The notes under the pieces: model-generated
Told to the model about the DNA's origin: nothing
The model's input: the letters and a program-made list of their open reading frames with translations, nothing else
Databases searched by the model: none
Assembly: GCF_009827495.1 (NCBI RefSeq)
Contig: NZ_WTZA01000001.1
Coordinates: 1 to 64,000 of the forward strand
From: Tsuneonella aeria
GTDB taxonomy: Bacteria > Pseudomonadota > Alphaproteobacteria > Sphingomonadales > Sphingomonadaceae
DNA: 64,000 nt
Reading direction: 5' to 3'
Position numbers and translations under genes: made by a program
Shown here: in pieces, positions 24,671-33,493 of the stretch
How positions within the stretch are numbered: position 1 is the first letter of the stretch
Layout of the letters: the number at the start of each line of letters is the position of its first letter

Positions 24671-25434
24671 GGCCCGCGACGATCGGCAAGATCGCGTCGC
24701 AGCGCCTCGATCTCGGTGCGCAGCGCGGAAAGGTCCATGCTTCCCACGATCGGCCCGGCGGGCGCCTGGGCATCGCGGCCGACGAAGAAACTGGCGAAGA
24801 TCGCGGTCACGTAGCCGAACACCGCCAATCCGTAGAGCGACAGCAGCATGGTGAGGATTCTGCCTTCCAGCGTGACAGGCCAATAATCGCTCCCGATGCT
24901 CGCAAGCAGCATGCCGGTCCACCAAAGCGCATGCGGATAGGATTCGAAACCGCCGGACACTTCGCCCGCCGGTTCGAAGCTCAGCATCCCGCCGGCGCCC
25001 AGCAGCGCCACGGTCATCGTCAGCGCAAGCACATAGCCCACCCGGCGACGCCGCAGCGACACGCGCAGGGCGTTCATGCTGCGATTGGCGGTGCCGACGA
25101 TCCGCACGAGCCGAAGTCCGCGAAGAGCCCGCGCAGCCCGTAGCACCGCGAGCGCGCGCACCATCCGTAGCGCAGGCACGATCAGCGCGAGCACCGTGAG
25201 CCAGTTGCTTCGAAGAAACGCGAGTTTCCCGTCGGCGAGGGCGAAGCGCACCGCAAACTCGATCAGGAATACGATCCAGATCGCAACGCCGATCGTTTCG
25301 AGCAGCGCGCTCCCGCCGCTGGCCAGCTCGATCAGCACGATTGCCAGCCAGGCGATGCTGAGCGCCAGCATCGGCATGCGCAGCCACTCGTCAAGATTTT
25401 CGAGGATGCGATTGGGTTCGCTGTCGGCGGTCAC
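24655..25434 (-). CDS. voltage-sensor-type ion channel with non-canonical pore filter
   Basis: A 259-residue membrane protein with six likely spans. The S4 region is strongly basic (MVRALAVLRAARALRGLRLVRIVG, about 92-115), a classic voltage sensor. The pore loop is HALWWTGMLLASIGSDYWPVT (about 168-188), where a potassium channel would have TVGYG; here the filter reads SIGSDYWP, so selectivity is uncertain. A short coiled-coil-like tail (LRTEIEALRRDLADRR) may tetramerise it. The GTG at 25434 has GGGAG upstream. It converges with the MBL hydrolase gene and sits 73 bases downstream of a MAPEG gene on the same strand. Confidence 0.85.
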   Translation of the reverse strand: MTADSEPNRILENLDEWLRMPMLALSIAWLAIVLIELASGGSALLETIGVAIWIVFLIEFAVRFALADGKLAFLRSNWLTVLALIVPALRMVRALAVLRAARALRGLRLVRIVGTANRSMNALRVSLRRRRVGYVLALTMTVALLGAGGMLSFEPAGEVSGGFESYPHALWWTGMLLASIGSDYWPVTLEGRILTMLLSLYGLAVFGYVTAIFASFFVGRDAQAPAGPIVGSMDLSALRTEIEALRRDLADRRGPQPSA

Positions 25435-25507
25435 GGCACACTCCCGGGAAGATTGGGTTCTGCCCGCTAAACGCCCCCGCGCCGCTTGCGCTCCGCCGTG
25501 TGCTGGA

Positions 25508-25900
25508 TCAGATCACGCCCAGCACGATCAGCACGGCGGCGATCGCCAGGCCGAGCAGCGTCACCATCGTGATGAGCGTTCCGATCATCCGTCCCTTGCC
25601 CAGCGCGCCGCCATCCATCCCCAGGCCATGCGCCAGCCTACCGAGCATGTAGATAGCCGCAACCCAGGCGAGCCACGGGCCGGCCCGACCGGACAGTTCG
25701 ATTGCCGCGATCAGGACCAGGACGAACGCGGTATTTTCCACGAAATTGAGCTGCGCACGCATCCGCGCCGTCAGCGGGCCGCCAGCATCGTCGCCGATCG
25801 ATATCTTGTGCGCCATGCGAAGCTGGCCGATACGAATCGACAGCCAGATGTTGATGATCGCGGCGGCCGCGGCCGACGTGAGCGTAACGGTCAGAATCAT
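25508..25900 (-). CDS. MAPEG family membrane protein
   Basis: A 130-residue protein with about four membrane helices and the MAPEG-like loop RMRAQLNFVENTAFVLVLIAAIEL, where animal members have the N-x-x-E segment for glutathione binding. MAPEG proteins include leukotriene synthases and microsomal glutathione transferases; most bacterial members have unknown substrates. The ATG at 25900 follows a GGGGAG ribosome site; the GTG 9 bases earlier lies within that site and is rejected. It lies upstream of the ion channel gene and faces the rpmF operon promoter. Two further, closely paired MAPEG genes lie at 61.3-62.1 kb. Confidence 0.85.
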   Translation of the reverse strand: MILTVTLTSAAAAAIINIWLSIRIGQLRMAHKISIGDDAGGPLTARMRAQLNFVENTAFVLVLIAAIELSGRAGPWLAWVAAIYMLGRLAHGLGMDGGALGKGRMIGTLITMVTLLGLAIAAVLIVLGVI

Positions 25901-25973
25901 GTGCCCCACTCCCCACTTGCCATCCGGCCGACCGGCCGTACACGGGCGCCAGCGCTAGCACGCCCGGCCCGGC

Positions 25974-26001
25974 TTGCAACGGGAGAGAATTCCGCTATAG
26001 G
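25974..26001 (+). promoter_or_regulatory. sigma-70-like promoter of the rpmF-plsX-fabH operon
   Basis: TTGCAA (25974-25979) and TATAGG (25996-26001) are spaced by 16 bases, about 130 bases before rpmF in the 228-base gap. The resulting long leader (about 26008-26128) holds GC-rich dyads such as GCGCAACC ... GGTTGTGCGC (about 26039-26066) and could fold. No known riboswitch or ribosomal-protein site could be matched. The remaining gap toward the MAPEG gene is unremarkable. Confidence 0.5.
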
Positions 26002-26128
26002 CGGCGCCTTCCCGCCAAGGCTGGGTTCCACGCTGCCGCGCAACCGGTTCCAACGGGTTGTGCGCAACGGGGCCTTCCCCTAGGGCGAACCCGCAACATG
26101 ACGTTTTTGATACGGAACAGGTGCCGAC

Positions 26129-26308
26129 ATGGCTGTCCCAAAAAGAAAGACTTCGCCCTCCCGCCGGGGCATGCGCCGCTCGCACGACGCGCTCAAGGTC
26201 GAGGCGTTCGTCGAATGCTCGAACTGCGGCGAACTGAAGCGCCCGCATAACCTGTGCATTCCGTGCGGGCACTATAACGGCCGCGAAATCATCGCCGTCG
26301 GCCGCTGA
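26129..26308 (+). CDS. rpmF: 50S ribosomal protein L32
   Basis: A 59-residue basic ribosomal protein beginning [22 protein letters not shown], the hallmark L32 start. Four cysteines (C30, C33, C43, C46 in CSNC...CIPC) can bind zinc, so this is the zinc-ribbon form. It is part of the large subunit near the peptidyl-transferase centre. It leads the conserved rpmF-plsX-fabH arrangement that ties ribosome output to phospholipid and fatty acid synthesis; plsX starts 25 bases downstream. Confidence 0.98.
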   Translation: MAVPKRKTSPSRRGMRRSHDALKVEAFVECSNCGELKRPHNLCIPCGHYNGREIIAVGR

Positions 26309-26333
26309 CGGCCGGATTACGGGTCGTATCGCC

Positions 26334-27401
26334 ATGAGTTTGCCGCGTATCGCCGTCGATGCGATGGGCGGCGACGAAGGCGTGCAGACGATGATCTCCG
26401 GTGCGGCACTTGCCCGCCGGCGGCACGACAAGTTCAAGTTCCTTCTGGTTGGTGACGAGACGCGGATCAAGGCCGCGCTCGATGCCCACCCGAACCTGCG
26501 CGGCGCGTCCGAGATTCTCCACGCCGAAGATGTGGTGTCAGGGGACGAGAAGCCGACCGCCGCCCTTCGCCGCGCTCGCAAGACCAGCATGGGGCTGGCG
26601 GTCGACGCCGTAAAGCGCGGCCAGGCGGGTGCCGCGGTCAGCGCCGGAAACACCGGCGCGCTCATGGCGATGAGCAAGCTGGCGCTTCGCACGATGCCCG
26701 GAATCGATCGGCCGGCGCTCGCCGCCTTGCTGCCGAGCCTGGGCGACAACGATGTCATCATGCTCGACCTGGGCGCGAACACCGAATGCGACGCGCGCAA
26801 CCTTATTCAGTTCGCGATCATGGGCGCGGCATATTCCCGCATCGTCACCGGGCGCGACGCGCCGCGGGTGCGCCTGCTGAACATCGGGACCGAGGAAACC
26901 AAGGGCACTGACGAGCTTCAGCAAGCTGCCCAGCGGCTGCGCGCAGCGACCGGGCTGGCGATGAGTTTTGACGGGTACATCGAAGCGGACAAGATCAACC
27001 GCGGAACGTGCGACGTCGTGGTGACCGATGGCTTTTCCGGCAACATCGCGCTGAAGGCGATCGAAGGCGCGGCCCGCTTTGTCACGGATCTTCTGCGCAC
27101 GGCGTTCACCAGTTCACTCCGGTCGAAAGTGGGGTTCCTGGTTTCGCGCCCGGCCACTGAACTGCTCAAGCATCATCTCGACCCCAACAACCACAATGGC
27201 GCCGTCTTTCTCGGCCTCAACGGCGTGATCGTGAAAAGCCACGGCAGCGCGAACGCCGCCGGGGTGGCCAATGCGGTGGACGTGGCCGCCCGACTGCTGG
27301 AAGATGACCTGACCAAGCGGATCGCCGCCGACTTGTCGGAACTTGGCGAAATCCGCGTGCGCGGCCGGGCTCGCGCGCGGGCGGAAGGCGAGTCGGCGTG
27401 A
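26334..27401 (+). CDS. plsX: phosphate acyltransferase
   Basis: A 355-residue PlsX, a peripheral membrane enzyme that makes acyl-phosphate from acyl-ACP for the PlsY acyltransferase in phospholipid synthesis. Family segments are [11 protein letters not shown] at the N-terminus, [44 protein letters not shown] and [19 protein letters not shown]. The length is normal for alphaproteobacteria. The stop overlaps the fabH start by four bases (GTGA), so the two are translationally coupled. A short Arg/Ala-rich tail ([16 protein letters not shown]) extends beyond the catalytic domain. Confidence 0.98.
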   Translation: MSLPRIAVDAMGGDEGVQTMISGAALARRRHDKFKFLLVGDETRIKAALDAHPNLRGASEILHAEDVVSGDEKPTAALRRARKTSMGLAVDAVKRGQAGAAVSAGNTGALMAMSKLALRTMPGIDRPALAALLPSLGDNDVIMLDLGANTECDARNLIQFAIMGAAYSRIVTGRDAPRVRLLNIGTEETKGTDELQQAAQRLRAATGLAMSFDGYIEADKINRGTCDVVVTDGFSGNIALKAIEGAARFVTDLLRTAFTSSLRSKVGFLVSRPATELLKHHLDPNNHNGAVFLGLNGVIVKSHGSANAAGVANAVDVAARLLEDDLTKRIAADLSELGEIRVRGRARARAEGESA

Positions 27402-28363
27402 TCCGATCCGTCGTGCTGGGATCGGGCTCTGCCCTGCCACACCGTGCGGTGAGCAACGCCGAGCTTGCGGAGCAGGTCGACACGACCGACGAATGGATCG
27501 TGGAACGAACGGGAATCCGCAATCGCCATATCGCGGGGGAGGGGGAAACGACCGCCTCACTCGCCGCGGATGCCAGCCGCCGCGCGCTGGAGGCAGCGGG
27601 CCTCGAACCTGGCGATATCGGCCTGATCGTCCTCGCCACCGCGACCCCGGACCAGACATTTCCCGCCACCGCCACCAAGGTGCAGGATCTCCTGGGCTGC
27701 CACGGCGGCATTGCGTTCGATGTGGCGGCGGTTTGCTCCGGCTTCCTCTACGCGCTCGCCACCGCTGATTCGATGCTGCGCGCCGGCATGGCGAAGCGGG
27801 CGCTGGTGATCGGGTCCGAAACGTTCAGCCGGATTCTCGACTGGGAAGACCGGACGACCTGCGTGTTGTTCGGCGACGGCGCGGGGGCGATCGTGCTGGA
27901 GGCACGGGACGTACCCGAAGACGGCCCCGGCATCCTCTTCACCCAGCTTCACGCCGATGGTGCGCACAACGAACTGCTTTACGTCGACGGCGGCCCCTCG
28001 ACCACGGGCACGGTGGGCAAGCTGCGCATGAAAGGGCGCGAGGTGTTCCGCCACGCGGTCGTGAACCTTGCCACAGTGCTCGAAGCCGTGCTGCGCGAAA
28101 CCGCCTTCACGCCGACCGACGTGGACTGGGTTGTGCCCCATCAGGCCAACGCCCGCATACTCGATGCCACGGCGCGCAAGCTTGGGCTCCCGCCGGAGAA
28201 GGTCGTGGTCACGGTTGACCGGCACGCGAACACTTCGGCCGCGTCGGTGCCTCTGGCGTTCGACGTCGCCGTGCGCGACGGCCGGATCAAGCCGGGCGAC
28301 CTCGTGGTGTTCGAGGCTATGGGCGGCGGCTTCACCTGGGGGGCAAGCCTCGTCCGCATGTGA
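27398..28363 (+). CDS. fabH: beta-ketoacyl-ACP synthase III
   Basis: A 321-residue KAS III that starts fatty acid synthesis by condensing an acyl-CoA primer with malonyl-ACP. The catalytic triad is visible: Cys113 in [10 protein letters not shown], His248 in PHQANARI and Asn278 in [13 protein letters not shown]. The glycine-rich C-terminus [17 protein letters not shown] is typical. It starts with GTG overlapping the plsX stop by four bases. A 100-base gap precedes ihfA. No unusual residues are seen in the active site. Confidence 0.98.
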   Translation: MIRSVVLGSGSALPHRAVSNAELAEQVDTTDEWIVERTGIRNRHIAGEGETTASLAADASRRALEAAGLEPGDIGLIVLATATPDQTFPATATKVQDLLGCHGGIAFDVAAVCSGFLYALATADSMLRAGMAKRALVIGSETFSRILDWEDRTTCVLFGDGAGAIVLEARDVPEDGPGILFTQLHADGAHNELLYVDGGPSTTGTVGKLRMKGREVFRHAVVNLATVLEAVLRETAFTPTDVDWVVPHQANARILDATARKLGLPPEKVVVTVDRHANTSAASVPLAFDVAVRDGRIKPGDLVVFEAMGGGFTWGASLVRM

Positions 28364-28463
28364 CTTTGCGACAAGTTGCGCCGATAAAGCGTTGCGGCTA
28401 CGCGCAAAATGCATAGTGTGCGATACGCATTCGGGTCGCGCCAGAACACAGGAGTAAGGCGCC

Positions 28464-28763
28464 ATGATGCGTTCGGTGGGTACGCTGACACGCGCTGACC
28501 TTGCGGACACGATCAACCGCAAGTTGGGATATTCGCGCGCAGAGGCGCTCGATCTGGTCGAAGCCATCCTGCGCCACATGTGCCAGGCAATGGCGAACGG
28601 CGAGAACGTGAAGATTTCCGGGTTCGGCACCTTCGTGCTGCGCGACAAGAAGGAACGGGTCGGACGCAATCCCAAGACCGGGGTGGAAGTGCCGATCACG
28701 CCGCGGCGGGTGATGACCTTCCGCGCCAGCCAACTGCTGAAAGAGCGGGTGGCCAACGGGTAG
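28464..28763 (+). CDS. ihfA: integration host factor subunit alpha
   Basis: A 99-residue HU/IHF-family DNA-bending protein. The alpha-type signature is [30 protein letters not shown] with the DNA-intercalating Pro in the beta arm, preceded by [22 protein letters not shown]. It works as a heterodimer with IHF beta, encoded elsewhere. It has its own AGGAG ribosome site and a 100-base upstream gap with a possible promoter (TTGCGG, 16-base spacer, TAGTGT at about 28393-28420), which is weak. It lies 10 bases before the MerR-family gene, as in many alphaproteobacteria. Confidence 0.97.
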   Translation: MMRSVGTLTRADLADTINRKLGYSRAEALDLVEAILRHMCQAMANGENVKISGFGTFVLRDKKERVGRNPKTGVEVPITPRRVMTFRASQLLKERVANG

Positions 28764-28773
28764 GAACGGGGCT

Positions 28774-29190
28774 GTGGCGGCATTCGACGACGGCAAGGAC
28801 AGCGGCGCGCTCCGCACGATCGGGGAACTGAGCGCTGCGCTCGGCATCAAGCCGCACGTGCTGCGCTATTGGGAAGACCAGTTCCCCATGCTCAAGCCGC
28901 TGAAGCGTAGCGGTGCCCGCCGTTACTACCGGGCCGCGGACGTTGCCCTGGTGCAGGAAATCGACCGGCTCGTGAACCGTGAAGGCTACACGCTGCGGGG
29001 CGCGCGGACGGCTTTGAAGGACTTCCGGGCCGGGGCGGCCCCGAGCGGGGCCACGTCTGCCGAACCCTTGGAACACGCCTCCCTGTTCGATACGCCGCGT
29101 GCGCCATCGCCCCCATCCGGGGTGCCAAGCGATATCGAGACCAGGCTGCGCGCCATTCGCCAGAAATTGTCCGACGCGATGGCACAGTAG
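28774..29190 (+). CDS. MerR-family transcriptional regulator
   Basis: A 138-residue regulator with an N-terminal MerR winged helix (about 14-82: IGELSAALGIKPHVLRYWEDQFPMLKPLKRSGARRYYRAADVALVQEIDRLV), a short helical region and an Ala/Pro-rich tail with a terminal helix (DIETRLRAIRQKLSDAMAQ). There is no cysteine pattern for metal sensing, so it is not a metal-responsive MerR; this ihfA-linked type is common in alphaproteobacteria and its effector is unknown. It starts with GTG 10 bases after ihfA. A GC-rich hairpin lies between its stop and that of smc. Confidence 0.9.
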   Translation: MAAFDDGKDSGALRTIGELSAALGIKPHVLRYWEDQFPMLKPLKRSGARRYYRAADVALVQEIDRLVNREGYTLRGARTALKDFRAGAAPSGATSAEPLEHASLFDTPRAPSPPSGVPSDIETRLRAIRQKLSDAMAQ

Positions 29191-29195
29191 CCGCC

Positions 29196-29220
29196 GCGCG
29201 CGATCGATCTCGACGCGCGC
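29196..29220. terminator. candidate bidirectional terminator between merR and smc
   Basis: A 7-base-pair stem GCGCGCG (29196-29202) / CGCGCGC (29214-29220) with an 11-base loop fills the 29-base gap between the two convergent genes, touching the smc stop codon. No T-run is present. It is placed as a shared terminator; the short alternating GC stem could be chance in such GC-rich DNA. Confidence 0.4.
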
Positions 29221-32200
29221 TATTCCGCGGCCATGAGGGCCGCTTCGCCAAGGTCCACACTGACCAATCGGCTGACCCCGCGTTCCACCATCGTCACCCC
29301 GAACAATCGGTGCATCCGGCTCATCGTTACCGCATTGTGCGTTACGATGAGGTAACGGGTGTCGGTTTCGGCGACCATCGAATCGAGCAGGTCGCAGAAA
29401 CGGTCGATATTGGCATCGTCGAGCGGCGCATCGACTTCGTCCAGCACGCAAATCGGCGCAGGATTTGTGAGGAACAGCGCGAAGATAAGGGCGATGGCGG
29501 TGAGAGCCTGCTCGCCCCCGGACAGCAAGGTCAGCGATTGCAGGCGCTTTCCCGGCGGCTGGACGAAAATCTCCAGTCCGGCCTCTAGCGGATCGTCGCT
29601 GTCGACAAGCGCCAGGTGTGCCTGTCCGCCTTCGAACAGCCGCGTGAACAGGCGGCGGAAGTGCGTGTCCACCTGCTCGAACGCCGCGCGGAGCCGTTCC
29701 CGCCCCTCGCGATTGAGATTGCCGATCGAGCCGCGCAGTCGGTTGACCGCCTCGGAAAGCTCCGCCTGCTCGGCTGCATTGCTCCCGTGTTCGGCCTCAA
29801 TCCGTGACAGTTCCTCCGAGGCGACGAGGTTGACCGGTCCGATCCGTTCGCGGTTGGCGACCAGGCGGTCCATCTCCTCGCTTTCCGCATCGGCGGCGCC
29901 CACCGCTTCGGCTGCAAAGCCCAGCCGCCCGGGCAGGAGCGGGGGCGGGCACTGGAACCGCTCGCCCGATACGCGCGCCGTCTCCTCGCGCCGCTGCGCC
30001 TCGCTCTCTGCCCGCGCCGCAAGGCCCGCGCGTGCTTCGCGGGCCTGCGCTAGGTCCTCGGTCGCCTTGGCAAGCGCACGGTCGGCAGCGTCGGCATTCG
30101 ATTGGCTCTCCGTGACCGCCGCTTCCGCCTGCGCGAGCTCTTCGCCGATCCGGGTGCGGACGGTATCGCCTCGTTCGATTTCGCGCATCAGGCCGGCGGG
30201 CTTGGCGGCCACGATCGCCCGCTCCTCCTCGATCTCGTCGAACCGCGCGCCCATGCTTGCGAGCCGGCGCGCCGCCTCGCCCGAGCGCGCCTGCCATCCG
30301 GCAATGTCGGCCCGCTGCGACGCAGTGCGCTCGCGCGCGACGGCGAGCGCCTGATCGTGGGCCGCAAGCGCTGCGGTGGCCGCCTGCATCGCCGTGCGCG
30401 CTGTTTCGTGGCGCGTCTGTGCCGCAGCGAGCGCGGCGCGGCCGCTGTCAGGCGAGGGGAGCTTCCCGCGCAGCCCGGTCGCGGCGTCCAGGTCCCTGTC
30501 GGCCGCGGCGCGCTGCTTTTCGAGCTCGTCAGCGGCCGTCGCGAGCTCGGCAAGACGGGCGGCATGGCGCTCCATAGCCCCCTCCGCCTGGTCGAGGGCC
30601 CGCAAGGCATCGCGCTCGTCTTCGGACGCAGCCTGCACTGCGCGCTCGGCTGCAACCAGCGCGCGCTGGAGCGTGGCGAGTTCACCCTGCGTTGCCGCCG
30701 CCGCTGACTCAGCCTCCGCCAGTGCGGCGCGGCGGGGCGCAATCAGGGATTCCAGTTCGACCAGGCGATTTTCCGCCTCCAAGCGGGCCGCCTCGGCCGC
30801 GCCTTCGCCGCGTGCGACGAAACCGTCCCACCTGCGCAGCGCGCCGGCGGTCGTGACCAGCCATTCGCCCGGGCCCAGCTTGCGGCCATCGTCGCGATCC
30901 GCGACATGGACGAGCGCCAGGCGCGCCGCGAGCTGCGGCGGGCACCTGGTAACATGGCGTGCGAGCGCGTCCGGCACGGCGACGGGGGCATCGGAGCCTG
31001 TCCAGAAGCGTCCTTCACCACCATCCGTCGGCGCGCCCAGCGGTGCTTTCGCGTCGCGTCCCAGCACCGCAGCGAGCGCGCGTTCGTAACCAGGTGCCAC
31101 GCGGACCGCATCGAGCGCCGCCGGCATCCCCTTCCGCCCAGCCGCCTGCCGGGCGCGGGCCTGCCGGTCTCGGTCGAGAGCGGAATGCTCGCGTTCCAAC
31201 CCCGCAAGATCGGCGCGGGTGGCGGCGAGCGCTGTGGCAGCCTCGTCGCGCGCCGACTGCAGCGACTCCTTGCGGCTGCGCATCGATTCCAGCTGCGCCT
31301 GCGCGTCGACTAGCCGGGCTGAGGCTGACGCTGCGCGGTCCTTCGCCGCCTTCACAGCGATCTTCGGATCGTCCGACTGCATGAGAGCCGCTTTCGCGTC
31401 GGCCTGGCGCTTTATCTCGACCGCTATACGCGCCAAGCGCGCTTCGGCCTGAGTGACTTCCGCCTCGGCGACCCGCCATTCAGCCTCCACCCCCGCCTGG
31501 TCGGCAGTGGCCTTGGCGAGACCCAGTTCCGCCGTGCGCGATGCGCGGTCCGCATCCTCGAGCCGTGCGGCGAGTGCGGGCCGGCGTGTTTCGTCGGCTT
31601 GCAGTGCGGCGGACCCTGCGGCGAGGTCCTTCTCCAGCCGGACGAGCGCTTCGGCGGCATCGCGGGTAAGCCGATCAGCCTCGCCGCGATCCTCTTCGAG
31701 CCGGGTGCGCTGACGGTCAAGATCGGCAAGGCGCTGCTCGGCCGCCTCCAGTTGCGTGGTAAGCGCTGCCATTCGGTGGCCGTGTGCGGTCGCGTCGTCG
31801 CGCCGGTCGGCGCGTTCCTCGCGCGCCGTCGCCAGCGCTTGTGCGGCGAGCGCCTGGGCTTTCTGCGCCGCGCTGGCAGCCTCGGTCGCGGCGGTCACGC
31901 GGTCGGCTGCCTGACGCGCGTCTTCCTGCGCCGCATCGGCGGCGGCAGCAGCATCCCGCCACCGTGCAAAGACCACGCGCCCTTCCGCGTTGCGAATCTG
32001 GTCCGACAGCGCGGTGTATCGTTCGGCCTGGCGCGCCTGCCGCCGCAGCGTGGCAATCTGGCTGTCGAGGCCTGCCATGAGGTCTTCGAGCCGCGCCAGG
32101 TTGGCTTCGGTCTGGCGGAGCTTGCCTTCCGCATCGCGGCGGCGAACGTGAAGGCCCGCAATGCCGGCCGCTTCTTCAAGCATCATGCGGCGTTCGGCCG

Positions 32201-32642
32201 GCTTGGCCGCGATGACCTGCGCGATCTTGCCCTGGCTGACGAGCGCGGGCGAGTGGGCGCCGGTCGCCGCATCGGCAAAGGTCAGTGCCACATCCTTCGC
32301 GCGCACGTCCCGCCCGTTCACGCGATAGGCGCTGCCCGATCCCCGCTCGATTCGGCGAACAACCTCAAGTTCGCGGCCCTCGCTGTCGAGACCGGCCAGC
32401 ACCACTTCGGCGAAGTTGCGCGGCGGGCGGCTGGCGGTCCCGGCGAAGATGACATCGTCCATCCCACCCGACCGCATGGACTTGGGCGAATTTTCGCCCA
32501 TCACCCAGCGGATCGCTTCCAGGAGGTTGGACTTGCCGCAGCCGTTCGGCCCGACGATCCCCGTCAGCCCAGGTTCGATACGCAGTTCGCTGGGTTCGAC
32601 GAAGCTCTTGAACCCGCTGAGCTTGAGACGCCGCAGCAGCAT
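29220..32642 (-). CDS. smc: chromosome segregation protein SMC
   Basis: A 1140-residue condensin ATPase. The N-terminal head has Walker A GPNGCGKSN (31-39), and the C-terminal head has the signature LSGGEQALTAIALIFALF and Walker B VLDEVDAPLDD. Between them are two long Ala/Glu/Arg-rich coiled-coil arms and a hinge near the middle (about 500-650, including GRKGMPAALDAVRVAPGYERALAAVLG). It forms a DNA-entrapping ring with ScpA and ScpB. The true ATG at 32642 begins MLLRRLKLSGFKSFVEP; the open frame extends upstream only by chance. It is about 30 bases downstream of the thioredoxin-fold lipoprotein gene on the same strand. Confidence 0.97.
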   Translation of the reverse strand: MLLRRLKLSGFKSFVEPSELRIEPGLTGIVGPNGCGKSNLLEAIRWVMGENSPKSMRSGGMDDVIFAGTASRPPRNFAEVVLAGLDSEGRELEVVRRIERGSGSAYRVNGRDVRAKDVALTFADAATGAHSPALVSQGKIAQVIAAKPAERRMMLEEAAGIAGLHVRRRDAEGKLRQTEANLARLEDLMAGLDSQIATLRRQARQAERYTALSDQIRNAEGRVVFARWRDAAAAADAAQEDARQAADRVTAATEAASAAQKAQALAAQALATAREERADRRDDATAHGHRMAALTTQLEAAEQRLADLDRQRTRLEEDRGEADRLTRDAAEALVRLEKDLAAGSAALQADETRRPALAARLEDADRASRTAELGLAKATADQAGVEAEWRVAEAEVTQAEARLARIAVEIKRQADAKAALMQSDDPKIAVKAAKDRAASASARLVDAQAQLESMRSRKESLQSARDEAATALAATRADLAGLEREHSALDRDRQARARQAAGRKGMPAALDAVRVAPGYERALAAVLGRDAKAPLGAPTDGGEGRFWTGSDAPVAVPDALARHVTRCPPQLAARLALVHVADRDDGRKLGPGEWLVTTAGALRRWDGFVARGEGAAEAARLEAENRLVELESLIAPRRAALAEAESAAAATQGELATLQRALVAAERAVQAASEDERDALRALDQAEGAMERHAARLAELATAADELEKQRAAADRDLDAATGLRGKLPSPDSGRAALAAAQTRHETARTAMQAATAALAAHDQALAVARERTASQRADIAGWQARSGEAARRLASMGARFDEIEEERAIVAAKPAGLMREIERGDTVRTRIGEELAQAEAAVTESQSNADAADRALAKATEDLAQAREARAGLAARAESEAQRREETARVSGERFQCPPPLLPGRLGFAAEAVGAADAESEEMDRLVANRERIGPVNLVASEELSRIEAEHGSNAAEQAELSEAVNRLRGSIGNLNREGRERLRAAFEQVDTHFRRLFTRLFEGGQAHLALVDSDDPLEAGLEIFVQPPGKRLQSLTLLSGGEQALTAIALIFALFLTNPAPICVLDEVDAPLDDANIDRFCDLLDSMVAETDTRYLIVTHNAVTMSRMHRLFGVTMVERGVSRLVSVDLGEAALMAAE

Positions 32643-32674
32643 CCGCTTACCGCCTGTCGCCCCCCGCCCGGGCC

Positions 32675-33421
32675 TTACCGGGCGCCGGCGCGTTGCAGCA
32701 TTGGCTCCAGCGTGGCCCAGGTCTGCGTGCCGACATTGGTGCCGTTGATGAAGAAGGTGGGCGTGCCCGTCACGTTGAGTTCGGTGGACTGGGTTTCCGA
32801 ATTCTTGGCAATTTGCGTGGCGGTTTCCTCTTTGGCCAGGCAGGCGCGCGCCTGATCGCGCGAAACGCCCCGCTGGGCGAAGAAGTCGTAAAGGCCAGCG
32901 GCATTGGCCACGCCATCGAAACGCGCGGCGCCCTGCGCCTGGGTGGCAGCTTCCAGCGCCGCCTGGTTCGTCTGAATCTGCGCGAACATGCCCTCCATGT
33001 TGGCCCATCCCTGTTCGGCGAACGCGTGGAATGCCTGCGGGCCCGCACACCGCGCCAACACGGCGAAGGTCAGGTCGATCGGATCGTGGATCTGGTTGCG
33101 AAGCTCAAAGCTGACGCGGCCGGATTCGATATATTTCGACCGCAAGGGCTCCGCCGCGGCCTTCGAGAATTCGGCGCAGGGGTTGCAGGTATGACTGGCG
33201 TACTCGATCAGCTTGATGGGCGCGTTGGGGTTGCCTTCGACCACGCCGCCTTCGGGAGTGACGGACGCGACTTCCGACCAGCTTTGCCCGGCGGGCGGCG
33301 GAACGACCGCGACGGCGGCGCTTTCGGCCACGGTACCGTCGGGCGCGGCCTCTTCCGAATTGCAGGCGGCGAGCGCCAGCGAAGCGGTGAGTGCAAGGGT
33401 CGCGGTGCGAAGCTCGATCAT
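32675..33421 (-). CDS. thioredoxin-fold (DsbA-like) lipoprotein with CNPC motif
   Basis: A 248-residue protein with a lipoprotein signal (LALAAC, Cys20), a low-complexity linker, and a DsbA-like domain. The redox motif is HTCNPCAEF (Cys79, Cys82) rather than the CPHC of classical DsbA; the cis-Pro loop reads VTGTPTFFING. A helical insert with ARCAGPQAFHAFAEQGW resembles the Dsb thiol oxidases used on cell-envelope proteins. It probably handles disulfides in the periplasm, as oxidase or isomerase. It is followed by smc and preceded by a second DsbA-like gene, a common sphingomonad arrangement. Confidence 0.88.
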   Translation of the reverse strand: MIELRTATLALTASLALAACNSEEAAPDGTVAESAAVAVVPPPAGQSWSEVASVTPEGGVVEGNPNAPIKLIEYASHTCNPCAEFSKAAAEPLRSKYIESGRVSFELRNQIHDPIDLTFAVLARCAGPQAFHAFAEQGWANMEGMFAQIQTNQAALEAATQAQGAARFDGVANAAGLYDFFAQRGVSRDQARACLAKEETATQIAKNSETQSTELNVTGTPTFFINGTNVGTQTWATLEPMLQRAGAR

Positions 33422-33493
33422 GAAGGGCCTTTCGAATTGTGGCGGTATGCTAGCCCACCATGACCGGTCGGTGAAGCGGGCGGCCGCGATTGT

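Noticed and set aside
32643..33050. N-terminal extension of SMC upstream of MLLRRLKLSG
   Set aside because: This 136-codon extension overlaps the thioredoxin-fold lipoprotein gene; SMC proteins start at the MLLRRLKLSGFKSF segment.
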